A DNA stretch of 6,536 nucleotides from Acidobacteriota bacterium (GTDB lineage Bacteria > Acidobacteriota > Blastocatellia > Pyrinomonadales > Pyrinomonadaceae). Both the position numbers and the translations under genes were made by a program. Under the pieces are notes generated by a model. That model made no database searches and was not told the origin of the DNA. It saw only the letters and a program-made list of their open reading frames with translations. Below, one piece after another: positions 1 through 6,410 of the stretch. The stretch lies in contig CAUJFK010000223.1 in NCBI GenBank assembly GCA_963169175.1, positions 1 to 6,536 of the forward strand. The letters run 5' to 3'. Within the stretch, counting starts at the first letter, position 1; each line of letters opens with the position of its first letter.

Positions 1-93
1 CACATGAACGAAGCGATGCCCAAGCGACTGTTTGATTCAAGGGGGCTCGTCTCACTATTAGACGAACTGAGGCGATTTCAACTGTCATCATGA
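1..93 (+). CDS. Probable C-terminal tail of a group II intron-encoded reverse transcriptase/maturase (5' part outside window)
   Basis: Frame 1 is open from the left edge to a TGA at 91-93, giving 30 residues. They include MPKRLFDSRGLVSLLDEL. A hydrophobic-aromatic position followed by a 'RGL.SL' pattern resembles the extreme C-terminus of some group II intron-encoded proteins. The main support is position: the stop falls directly at the 5' edge of a recognisable intron domain V, which is where the protein gene (carried in domain IV) would end. The reverse transcriptase, maturase and endonuclease motifs would all lie upstream and cannot be checked. A non-coding domain IV remnant is the main alternative. 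A 6-bp inverted repeat (TCGTCT 47-52 / AGACGA 60-65) lies inside the frame. Confidence 0.45.
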   Translation, partial: HMNEAMPKRLFDSRGLVSLLDELRRFQLSS

Positions 94-164
94 ACCGCCG
101 TATGCCGAACGGCACGTACGCTGGTGTGGGAGGACCGCGGAGGCAACTCCGCCTCCTACCCGAT
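94..164 (+). ncRNA. Group II intron 3' end: domains V and VI
   Basis: Domain V is seen at 94-125. The lower stem pairs A94-A102 with T117-T125, with the triad CGC at 96-98 followed by CGTA. The 2-nt bulge CG (115-116) is on the 3' strand. The upper stem is TGCC (103-106) with GGCA (111-114), capped by GAAC. Domain VI follows: GGAG (129-132) pairs with CTCC (153-156), and GCGGAG (137-142) with CTCCGC (147-152) around a GCAA loop. A158 is the likely branch-point adenosine, and the intron should end at the CCCGAT whose T is 164. This order and these sizes match known bacterial group II introns. One oddity is that triad base C98 faces C121 rather than G, so this copy may be degenerate. The intron 5' end is outside the window. 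Confidence 0.82.
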
Positions 165-382
165 CATTGAATATCCGGGGCTGAAATGAGGTGAGATAGT
201 GGCCTGGTTCTTTCTGTAGGCCTTGATACCGTTGGCTAAACCGCGAAGCCTCACACCCGGCATGCCATATATCCTTGGCTTCGCCGCCACGAAAGACACC
301 AAACAAGAGCAAAAGCTTCAGAATAGCGATGGTTCGGCGGATCCAATTCCTCTTGGAACAGGTCCTTGGCGTTAGCTCGGGT
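165..382. other. Gene-free stretch between intron end and SBP gene, with inverted repeats
   Basis: No frame here has convincing protein character; the long frames crossing it on either strand are the antisense or off-frame shadow of the neighbouring lipoprotein gene. Three structures are visible. GGCCT (201-205) pairs with AGGCC (218-222). CGAAGCC (244-250) pairs with GGCTTCG (277-283), with the 8-bp palindrome GGCATGCC (259-266) inside the loop. None is followed by a T-run on either strand, so I cannot call an intrinsic terminator for the lipoprotein gene. The segment directly flanks the intron 3' splice site, so it includes the 3' exon/target sequence. Confidence 0.5.
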
Positions 383-2146
383 TCATTCGCGGACAAAAAG
401 CCGCTCAACGTTCCAGAGCGAATACGGCAAAAAACTGGCTGGGACGAGGTTGCCGACGCGCGAGTTTGCTCCGAGTACGGCGTGGCGGGAAACGATGGAC
501 ACGACCGGCGTTTCATTGCCCATGATGGCCTGTATCTCGTTGAAATCACGCTTTCGTTCGTCGCGGTTCGGATCCTGAGAAAGCTGCGTGACAAGTTGGT
601 CTATCTTTGCTTCCCATTCCGTCGCGGGTTTTGGCTGCTTGGGATGCCACTGATGTACCGTTCCCGAGCTCATCAAGAATGTCGAAAAGCCGGACGGGTC
701 GGTGCCGGTTTGCGAGGTTCCCATCAGGATGGCATCGTAATCGAATGTATCAGACCATCGTTCGGTTACGCCTTTTTGTTCAAGCGGGGCGACCTGCATA
801 GCAATTCCCAGTTTTGCAAGATCTTCCTGGATAACCGCAGCCATCAATTTGCGCGGTTCGTTTTCGGCCGGCACGATCAGTGTGAATTCGATTCGGTTTC
901 CGGTTGGATCAAACAATTCGGGCTTGCCGCCGTTGTCGCGGACCGTAAAGCCTGCATCCTTCAAAAGTGAGCGCGACTTTTCAAGATCGTATTCCTTTTT
1001 CGGCAGGTTCGGGTCGAGCCATGCCTTATTTCCCGCGGGAACAAAGCCGTATAGCGGCGTTGCGAGGCCTTGAAGCTGATTGGCGACGATTGAATTGCGG
1101 TCAACGGCGTAGGCGATCGCCTGGCGAAAGCGCTTGTCGCTGAACCATTTGTACTTGGCCGTCGAGTCAAGAGGCTCACCGCTTTTCTTGGCAGTGTTCA
1201 AGTTGAACCAGATATGGTCCGTACCGAGGCCCGGGCCGGCATCATACGGCTTGACGGCGCCCTGTGCTGTTTTTAATGCTGCGTAATCCGACGAACGGAT
1301 CCGGTCGGCAATATCTATCGTGCCTTGCTGAAGTTGGGCGATGGTGTTGTTCGGGTCCTTGACGGTCTCAAGGACTAGTGAATCGAGATAGGGAAGCTGC
1401 GTGCCCGCGTCGTCTTTTTTCCAATAGTTCGGATTTCGCTTCAAGGTAACGCGTTCGCCGGCCTGGACCGAATCGACAACGAACGGCCCGCTTGTGACAA
1501 CGGACTTCGGGTCCGTATCGATCTTCATGCTTTCGGCCAGTTTGCCCGCCGCGAAATCGGCATCGAGGGTGTGCTTTGGCATTACAGCAAGATTCTCAAG
1601 GTAATTTTCGACCGAGGCGATCTTTTCCGGAAAGATCAGCTGCATTTTGCGTGCGTCCACGACCTTTGCCTCGATCTCTTTACCTCCGACCAGAAGCGAA
1701 TCGCGAAAGATCGGCGAGGCGGTCCGTTTGTCATAGATGCTTTTGAGAGTAAATTCGACATCCGCGGTCGTGATCGGCTGTCCGTCTGAGAATTTGAGCG
1801 CGTCGCGTAGCGTCAGGTCAAGCGTTTGGCCATCGGGGCCGAGTTTGTACGATTCCGCAAGCATCGGCACGTGCTCCTGCTTTGAATGATCGAATGAAAC
1901 AAGCCGGTCGTTCAGCAAAAATAGAGTGAGAATAACAGATGGTTCGTCATCCGCAAGATAGTAATTCAGCGTCTTCACCGGGGCCGTCAGGCGATAGACC
2001 AGCGATCCGCCGCGCTTGCCGGTCGTTTGTTGCTGAGCGTTATTCGGCGAGGTTGATGTCCCTTGCGGGCCGCTGCACGATGCAAGCAAGAATAGGCAAA
2101 TAACGGCCACTGGAATGCCATGGATCAGGCGAATGTATTTTTTCAT
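383..2146 (-). CDS. ABC transporter substrate-binding lipoprotein, family 5 (peptide/nickel type)
   Basis: This 587-residue protein captures a solute, most often an oligopeptide in this family, outside the inner membrane and delivers it to a Dpp/Opp-type permease pair. It opens with a lipoprotein signal: basic MKKYIR, a hydrophobic core, then the lipobox L21-A-S-C24, so C24 should be lipidated. A Ser/Thr/Gln/Asn-rich linker follows (about 25-45). Family 5 landmarks are the segment around 99-128 (DGQTLDLTLRDALKFSDGQP), TSGPFVV at 218-224 with RNPNYWKKD at 237-245, FRQAIAYAVDR at 340-350, and LLKDAGF at 394-400. Length fits the family (about 500-600). GGAG at 2160-2157 lies 10 nt before the ATG, supporting this start. 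It is divergent from the two permease genes at 2306-4317, the likely partners. The substrate cannot be told from sequence alone. Confidence 0.93.
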   Translation of the reverse strand: MKKYIRLIHGIPVAVICLFLLASCSGPQGTSTSPNNAQQQTTGKRGGSLVYRLTAPVKTLNYYLADDEPSVILTLFLLNDRLVSFDHSKQEHVPMLAESYKLGPDGQTLDLTLRDALKFSDGQPITTADVEFTLKSIYDKRTASPIFRDSLLVGGKEIEAKVVDARKMQLIFPEKIASVENYLENLAVMPKHTLDADFAAGKLAESMKIDTDPKSVVTSGPFVVDSVQAGERVTLKRNPNYWKKDDAGTQLPYLDSLVLETVKDPNNTIAQLQQGTIDIADRIRSSDYAALKTAQGAVKPYDAGPGLGTDHIWFNLNTAKKSGEPLDSTAKYKWFSDKRFRQAIAYAVDRNSIVANQLQGLATPLYGFVPAGNKAWLDPNLPKKEYDLEKSRSLLKDAGFTVRDNGGKPELFDPTGNRIEFTLIVPAENEPRKLMAAVIQEDLAKLGIAMQVAPLEQKGVTERWSDTFDYDAILMGTSQTGTDPSGFSTFLMSSGTVHQWHPKQPKPATEWEAKIDQLVTQLSQDPNRDERKRDFNEIQAIMGNETPVVSIVSRHAVLGANSRVGNLVPASFLPYSLWNVERLFVRE

Positions 2147-2156
2147 ATCGATCTAG

Positions 2157-2160
2157 CTCC
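2157..2160 (-). promoter_or_regulatory. Ribosome binding site of the SBP gene
   Basis: On the minus strand GGAG stands 10 nt before the ATG at 2146-2144. It is the only purine-rich Shine-Dalgarno-like element near this start. Confidence 0.6.
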
Positions 2161-2206
2161 GGAATTAGTTTTCGGCGAAAGGAAAGCGTGAGGGACTACG
2201 GTGTGA

Positions 2207-2235
2207 AGTTTAAGAGGTTTCATTTTGCAAATCAA
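2207..2235 (-). promoter_or_regulatory. Candidate sigma70-type promoter for the SBP gene
   Basis: Read on the minus strand, TTGATT (2235-2230) and TAAACT (2212-2207) are separated by 17 nt; each matches the -35/-10 consensus at 4 of 6 positions. The leader to the ATG would be roughly 50-55 nt. This is consensus matching by eye only, and vegetative promoters in this lineage may differ. Confidence 0.3.
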
Positions 2236-2253
2236 TCGGCGATGGTAAAGAAT
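2225..2253 (+). promoter_or_regulatory. Weak candidate promoter for the permease operon
   Basis: TTGCAA (2225-2230) and AAGAAT (2248-2253) are 17 nt apart on the plus strand, each a 4 of 6 match at best. The -35 box touches that of the opposing candidate promoter at base 2230, so the two would face in opposite directions from the same spot. Low confidence. Confidence 0.2.
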
Positions 2254-2305
2254 ATCCAAGCGCCGCATCCCGCGACGACTGTTTCGGGCGCATTTTTATT
2301 CCACT

Positions 2306-3241
2306 GTGGTCAGGTTTATTGTTAGAAAAATTGTTCAGGGCGTGCTGATGCTGCTGGTGGTTTCGGCGATCGCGTTTGTCCTTCTTTCGTCGGCGGGCGG
2401 CGATTCCGTGTCTGCTTTGCGTGAGAATCCGCAGGTATCGGAACAAACCGTTGAGCGGCTTCGCAGCGTGTATGGACTAGACCGGCCGCTGGCTGTTCGC
2501 TATGGGGCATGGCTGGCCGATCTGTTGCGGGGCGATATGGGCGAATCTATATCGCTGCGGTCGCCGGTCAGCAGACTTGTCTTCTCGAGGCTGATAAACA
2601 CTCTAAAGTTGGGCGTGACAGGACTGTTGATAGCCGTTGGGTCTTCGTTGATACTTGCCTTGCTGGCGGCGCGGCTGCGGATCAAGTGGATCGACAGGGC
2701 AATAAGCCTGATCGTTCTTGTAACAGCCTCAACGCCGCGGATCGTTCTGGCCCTGTTCGCTCTGGCGCTCACGGTCGCCCTTGCCGGCTCGGCGATCGCG
2801 ATACGGAATGATTCATGGGCGGCGCTTTTTCTTGCCGCGATCGTGCTTGCGTTTCCGCTGATAGCGTTATTTCTTGGTCAGGCCGATAGCGAGTTAAAGC
2901 GGGCGATGAAACTGCCGTTTATTCAATACGCGCGGGCAAAAGGCCTGAGCGAGACCGCTATCTTACTTCGGCACGCCTTGCGGCCTGCCTTAAATCCACT
3001 GCTGACGATCTTTGGACTTTCGCTGGGTGCTCTGATCGGCGGATCGGTGATCGTCGAGTCGATACTTGGCTGGCCGGGTGTCGGTGCACTTATGGTTTGG
3101 GCGGTTCGCGGCCGCGATGTGCCGCTAGTGATGGGTGTTGTCGTCATATCGAGCGCCGCCGTTTGGCTGGCCAATACATTGGCGGAATTGCTCCAGCTTG
3201 TGAACGATAAACGGATGCGCGACACCGAGATCGATAGATGA
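2306..3241 (+). CDS. ABC transporter permease, DppB/OppB family
   Basis: This is one of two inner-membrane channel subunits of a peptide-type ABC importer (311 residues; the family is usually about 305-340). The N-terminus VRFIVRKIVQGVLMLLVVS is the usual DppB start (basic residues, then TM1 at about 10-30). RGDMGES (75-81) corresponds to the conserved GDLG.S element. Further membrane segments lie near 99-120, 133-160, 173-191, 232-252 and 273-297. The cytoplasmic EAA loop that contacts the ATPase is at about 208-230 (YARAKGLSETAILLRHALRP), and ESILGWPGVG (251-260) is a family hallmark. The C-terminus has DKRMR where many homologues have DPR. The start is GTG at 2306: an in-frame stop at 2246-2248 limits extension, and the homologous N-terminus fits. 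I see no clear Shine-Dalgarno before it. It overlaps the next permease by ATGA. Confidence 0.92.
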   Translation: MVRFIVRKIVQGVLMLLVVSAIAFVLLSSAGGDSVSALRENPQVSEQTVERLRSVYGLDRPLAVRYGAWLADLLRGDMGESISLRSPVSRLVFSRLINTLKLGVTGLLIAVGSSLILALLAARLRIKWIDRAISLIVLVTASTPRIVLALFALALTVALAGSAIAIRNDSWAALFLAAIVLAFPLIALFLGQADSELKRAMKLPFIQYARAKGLSETAILLRHALRPALNPLLTIFGLSLGALIGGSVIVESILGWPGVGALMVWAVRGRDVPLVMGVVVISSAAVWLANTLAELLQLVNDKRMRDTEIDR

Positions 3242-4317
3242 GTGAACAAGCGGCAAATCGTAACGCACGGCTTTTCCGACCGGCTCGCGGGTGTGCCGCC
3301 GCGGTACTTCTCGCTTTTGCGTTAGTCGTCCTTTTTGCCGGTTTTCTGGCGCCGTACGACCACACAACGCAATCGCGGCAAGCCATCTCCGCTCCGCCAT
3401 CGACTATCCGGTTTCGCGATGGCGAGGGACATCTTGTTCGCCCGTACATCTATGCCCGCCGCCTGGTCGATCCGCTGACATTTCGGTATGAGGAGATCGA
3501 AACAGAACGGTATTCGATCGGCATGCTGGTCGAAGGCGAACCGTATGACCTGTTTGGCTTTATCCGCACGCGCACGCATCTTATTGGAATACTCAGCCAC
3601 GACCCGGCGGCCCCCCGTCTTCACCTTCTCGGTACCGATTCGCTTGGACGCGATCGGTTTTCGCGGCTTTTGATCGCGATAAGGTTTTCACTGCTCGTGT
3701 GCCCGCTTGGGGCAGCCTTGGCTTGTCTGCTCGGCATCCTGTTCGGGCTTCTCAGCGGTTATGCCGGGCGATTGGTCGACACTGTGATGATGGGTGCGGC
3801 CGATTCAATGCTGGCATTGCCGACACTGATACTTATACTTGCCGCAAGGGCCGCGTTCCCGCTTGAGCTTCCGCCCATGCGGGCCGCATTTTTGCTTGTC
3901 GTGATCTTTGCATTGACGGGATGGGCACCGATGGCCCGGCTTACCAGGGGAATAGTGCGGTCACTGATGGAAAGCGATTTTGTACTCGCGGCACGTTCGA
4001 TCGGGCTGACCGAAATTCGCATAATGTTCCGCCATATTTTGCCAAATGCGGCACCGGCCCTGCTCACGCAGGCGCTGATCATGCTGCCTTACTTTCTTTT
4101 GGCTGAGGTCGCTCTTTCTTATCTCGGCGTCGGTGTTCAAGAGCCCGAACCAAGCCTCGGCAATATGCTCGCTGCCGCCGGCGATGTGACGCAGCTTACG
4201 CTCCGGCCATTTTTGCTTCTTTCGCCCGCGATCGTGATATTTATTTTCGTTTTGGCCATTCGACTTTTCGCCGAGGAAAGCCCGAACGTCGGCCGCGAAC
4301 AGGAAAGAAGCGGGTAA
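3238..4317 (+). CDS. ABC transporter permease, DppC/OppC family with extended extracytoplasmic segment
   Basis: This is the second permease subunit (359 residues; DppC proteins are often about 280-310). TM1 spans about 18-38 and ends in FLAPYD, a DppC hallmark. About 85 residues follow before HLLGTDSLGRDRFSRLL (129-145), which normally comes soon after TM1. The insert carries APPSTIRF (52-59), HLVRPYIY (65-72) and PYDLFGF (102-108), and should lie on the periplasmic side. I recall this extended form from Acidobacteriota transporters. TM segments recur near 148-175, 188-204, 215-236, 273-297 and 322-345. The EAA loop is 247-270 (DFVLAARSIG ... HILPN), and SYLGVGVQEPEPSLGNML (294-311) is typical. 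The C-terminus ends in a short polar tail without the usual GD.LRD.LDP; the other two frames do not restore it. The ATG overlaps the upstream stop (ATGA, 3238-3241), indicating translational coupling with the DppB-like subunit. The cognate ATPase is not in the window. Confidence 0.91.
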   Translation: MSEQAANRNARLFRPARGCAAAVLLAFALVVLFAGFLAPYDHTTQSRQAISAPPSTIRFRDGEGHLVRPYIYARRLVDPLTFRYEEIETERYSIGMLVEGEPYDLFGFIRTRTHLIGILSHDPAAPRLHLLGTDSLGRDRFSRLLIAIRFSLLVCPLGAALACLLGILFGLLSGYAGRLVDTVMMGAADSMLALPTLILILAARAAFPLELPPMRAAFLLVVIFALTGWAPMARLTRGIVRSLMESDFVLAARSIGLTEIRIMFRHILPNAAPALLTQALIMLPYFLLAEVALSYLGVGVQEPEPSLGNMLAAAGDVTQLTLRPFLLLSPAIVIFIFVLAIRLFAEESPNVGREQERSG

Positions 4318-4318
4318 G

Positions 4319-4489
4319 ATGTTTATGTTTGGCCTTCCGATCAAAGTACGAGGATCAGATGCGGCGAATCGTAGGACTATTTCTGAAAAGTGCTTTTCGT
4401 GGACGCCGGCTTTTGTTCATCTTCGTTTTTCTTCATCTTATTCAGAGGTAAACATTTATCAACCACAGAAGGAGATGAACGAAATCTGA
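4319..4489 (+). CDS. Possible small ORF (56 codons), unrecognised
   Basis: An ATG one base after the TAA of the DppC-like gene opens 56 codons ending in TGA at 4487-4489. The product begins MFMFGLPIKVRGSD. It shows no domain, signal peptide or membrane segment that I recognise, and its composition (runs of Ser/Phe, scattered Arg) looks like translated intergenic DNA. The only point in its favour is the tight spacing to the permease stop, which would allow reinitiation. Purine-rich AGGAAAG precedes it, inside the permease gene, at a slightly long distance. I consider it more likely spurious. Confidence 0.15.
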   Translation: MFMFGLPIKVRGSDAANRRTISEKCFSWTPAFVHLRFSSSYSEVNIYQPQKEMNEI

Positions 4490-4495
4490 ATTTCG
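4480..4495. repeat. Small inverted repeat between permease operon and tRNA, weak terminator candidate
   Basis: CGAAAT (4480-4485) and ATTTCG (4490-4495) form a perfect 6-bp stem with a 4-nt loop. Read on the minus strand it lies downstream of tRNA-Val and is followed by a T/C-rich stretch (TTCATCTCCTTCT), so it might help end the pilin/tRNA transcript. On the plus strand it is followed by GAATAAG, with no T-run. AT-rich stem; weak evidence. Confidence 0.25.
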
Positions 4496-4556
4496 GAATA
4501 AGAAAGGTCATATCTGAGCTATCTGAGAGGTTTAGACATTCTATTTGAAAGAAAAA

Positions 4557-4631
<75 letters not shown>

Positions 4632-4637
4632 GTCATG

Positions 4638-5111
4638 TTAAATGGAAGGATCGTTCTCGTTGGCCTTTTCGCCTTGCTTCGCTTTTATACCACTGATGGC
4701 GGAACTTGTGAAGAAGAAACGATTGCCGGTTGCCGTGATGCCAGTGGCAACCTGCGGGTCGGCCCAGATCTTATATGATGCGGGAGCGGCGCTCGAAGGA
4801 TCAACAATCTCCATCGAATAGATATAGCCGTTCACCACCGGGGCATCGCCAGCATATTGCGAATCCAGAGCGCCGGACTCTATCAACTGATCAAAAGAGC
4901 CGAACTTTCCACGGTTGCGAGAAGCGAATTGGGCTTGGTATGTTCGCATTCGATCTAGTATCTGAGCGGCGGCGGTCTCATTGCCCGATCGGATCATCGC
5001 GCCCCACGCAAGGCTGCCGACGCCGATCAAAAGGCCAATGATGGCGATAACGATCATCAGCTCGATCAGGTTAAACCCTCGCTGATCTCTTAAACGATTG
5101 CGTAAATTCAT
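4638..5111 (-). CDS. Type IV prepilin-like protein (N-terminal methylation domain)
   Basis: This 157-residue protein is a substrate of the prepilin peptidase and should be assembled into a type IV pilus or a type II secretion pseudopilus. The 12-residue basic leader MNLRNRLRDQRG ends in G12. The mature protein starts F13-N-L-I-E, with the conserved Glu at mature position 5. A hydrophobic alpha1 stretch follows (LMIVIAIIGLLIGVGSLAWG). The helix continues to about residue 67 (NETAAAQILDRMRTYQAQF), then a small globular domain with FDQLIESGALDSQ (about 76-88) and a short beta region (YIYSMEIVDP, YKIWADP, NRFFFTSSAISG). I see no cysteine pair. The frame is open upstream to 5243, but the ATG at 5111 gives the proper short class III leader, so I chose it. 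GGAG lies 17 nt upstream, longer than ideal. Whether it is a major pilin or a minor pseudopilin is undecided. Confidence 0.88.
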   Translation of the reverse strand: MNLRNRLRDQRGFNLIELMIVIAIIGLLIGVGSLAWGAMIRSGNETAAAQILDRMRTYQAQFASRNRGKFGSFDQLIESGALDSQYAGDAPVVNGYIYSMEIVDPSSAAPASYKIWADPQVATGITATGNRFFFTSSAISGIKAKQGEKANENDPSI

Positions 5112-5172
5112 ATTATTGTGGCGAAAAACTCCTACCGGGTATATCACGAATTTCGCGGGTCGAAGTTTCAAA

Positions 5173-5202
5173 ATTTTAGTTGGTTTTACAGTAAATATGC
5201 AA
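5173..5202 (-). promoter_or_regulatory. Candidate promoter of the prepilin gene
   Basis: On the minus strand TTGCAT (5202-5197) and TAAAAT (5178-5173) are 18 nt apart; the -10 matches consensus at 5 of 6 positions and the -35 at 3. The leader to the ATG would be about 55 nt. The -35 overlaps one arm of the inverted repeat at 5199-5227. Confidence 0.3.
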
Positions 5203-5227
5203 ATGCGGGCCGATTCCGCATCTTTGC
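5199..5227. repeat. Long inverted repeat in the pilin/moxR divergent region
   Basis: GCAA (5199-5202) plus ATGCGG (5203-5208) pair with CCGCAT (5216-5221) and TTGC (5224-5227). This gives a 10-bp stem with a 2-nt bulge (CT, 5222-5223) and a 7-nt loop. It overlaps the candidate -35 of the pilin gene, so it could be an operator. No T-run follows on either strand, so it is unlikely to be a terminator. Confidence 0.5.
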
Positions 5228-5242
5228 CCATCCTTTGGGTCA

Positions 5243-5276
5243 CTGCGGCTCGGCGGGAGGGAAAAATTTCCCGCAG
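5243..5276. repeat. Palindromic segment with alternative pairings
   Basis: GGGAAA (5259-5264) and TTTCCC (5267-5272) form a near-perfect palindrome around two As. GCGGG (5253-5257) can instead pair with CCCGC (5270-5274), and CTGCGG (5243-5248) with CCGCAG (5271-5276). These pairings share the right arm, so only one or a nested combination can form. The function is unknown; a regulator site or a remnant of a dispersed palindrome would both fit. Confidence 0.45.
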
Positions 5277-5410
5277 AGCTTCGGAGACGCAAAGAAAACC
5301 GCAAAAACCGGCACTCGGGCCAGGTCGATTGCAAAGTTTTTGATGCGGTGGGCATCAATAATTTTGTATTATTACTGTTGGGCCTAAGCCCGAAGTCCGC
5401 CAACTGCCTG

Positions 5411-6409
5411 ATGAGAGATTGGATAGTTAACCAAACCAGCACCACGCCGGACGATGTGGTTCTGCGGTTCGATGCCGCCGGCAAGATCGCCGAGCTTCAG
5501 GCCGCTGTCGAGGGCGTTATTCGCGGCAAGGCGGAGACGGTCCGATTTGCATTGGTTGCCCTGCTGGCAAGAGGCCATCTGCTGATCGAAGATGTGCCGG
5601 GCATCGGTAAAACAACACTTTCAAACGCTTTGGCACGGGCGCTTGATCTTTCTATTCACCGTATTCAGTTCACGTCCGATCTGCTGCCGTCCGATGTTAT
5701 CGGCCTTTCGATCTTTGACCAGCACAACGGCGATTTTGTCTGGAAGCCGGGGCCGATATTTTCGAACATCGTCATTGCCGACGAGATAAACCGGGCCACA
5801 CCGAAGACACAGTCAGCCCTGCTCGAAGCAATGGCAGAAGAACAGGTTACGGTCGAAGGCATCTCACGCGGGCTGCCGCTGCCGTTCATGGTCGTCGCCA
5901 CGCAGAACCCGTCCGAGCACCACGGCACATACCCGCTGCCAGAATCTCAGCTTGACCGGTTTATGATGCGGCTGCACATGGGTTATCCAAGCCAGGACAA
6001 TGAGCGAAAAATGCTTTTTGACCGGGCGGACGCGAACCCGCTCGACCTTGTGCATCCGGTCATGACCGGTTTTGATGTGCTTGAACTGCAAAAGTTGGCG
6101 TCACAGGTCCGCGTCGATCCCGCACTTGTTGATTATCTCCTCGACATCGTTGCTGCCACCCGCACGTCCGACCATCTCGAACTAGGTGTCAGCCCCCGCG
6201 GCAGCCTCGCCCTCTACCGCTCCGCACAAGCCTTGGCGTTGATAGAAGCCCGCGACTACTGCATCGCCGACGACATCAAACGCCTCGTCATCCCGTGTTT
6301 TGCGCATAGGATCATCATCAATTCGCGTTCAGCCGGATTAAAAAATAAAACCCGCGAAGCTGAGCAGATATTGAACGAGATCTTGCAGAAGGTGGCGGTG
6401 CCTATCTGA
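5411..6409 (+). CDS. MoxR-family AAA+ ATPase
   Basis: MoxR proteins are cytoplasmic AAA+ ATPases thought to act as chaperones, often with DUF58/VWA partners, in assembling or activating other proteins. This one is 332 residues from the ATG at 5411, close to the family norm of about 310-340. Walker A is PGIGKTT (63-69), Walker B IVIADEINRA (120-129) with D124/E125, sensor 1 is ATQN (163-166), the LPESQLDRF segment is at 176-184, and sensor 2 is SPRG (261-264). All key catalytic residues are intact. A GTG at 5348 in the same frame would add 21 mainly hydrophobic residues (INNFVLLLLGL) not expected in this soluble family, so I prefer 5411, though neither start has a good Shine-Dalgarno. No DUF58 or VWA gene is recognisable in the 127 bases that follow. 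Confidence 0.93.
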   Translation: MRDWIVNQTSTTPDDVVLRFDAAGKIAELQAAVEGVIRGKAETVRFALVALLARGHLLIEDVPGIGKTTLSNALARALDLSIHRIQFTSDLLPSDVIGLSIFDQHNGDFVWKPGPIFSNIVIADEINRATPKTQSALLEAMAEEQVTVEGISRGLPLPFMVVATQNPSEHHGTYPLPESQLDRFMMRLHMGYPSQDNERKMLFDRADANPLDLVHPVMTGFDVLELQKLASQVRVDPALVDYLLDIVAATRTSDHLELGVSPRGSLALYRSAQALALIEARDYCIADDIKRLVIPCFAHRIIINSRSAGLKNKTREAEQILNEILQKVAVPI

Positions 6410-6410
6410 A

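Noticed and set aside
88..594. A 168-codon minus-strand open frame across the intron end
   Set aside because: It reads through the reverse complement of intron domains V/VI and an off-frame part of the lipoprotein gene; the composition is not protein-like.
275..970. A 231-codon plus-strand open frame
   Set aside because: It lies mostly antisense to the well-supported lipoprotein gene and its translation has no domain or membrane character.
2210..2446. A 78-codon minus-strand open frame in the divergent region
   Set aside because: It is antisense to the DppB-like N-terminus, with a low-complexity Arg/Lys/His/Gln composition and no recognisable motif.
4398..4480. GTTCATCT / AGATGAAC as a transcription terminator after the permease operon
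   Set aside because: The arms are about 8 bp and roughly 50 bases apart, with no terminal T-run tied to them. TTTT-rich stretches near 4411-4437 lack a stem directly upstream.
5112..5243. Upstream extension of the prepilin to an ATG at 5243
   Set aside because: It would place 56 residues before the prepilin peptidase site; the ATG at 5111 gives the normal short basic leader, and the extension overlaps the candidate promoter.
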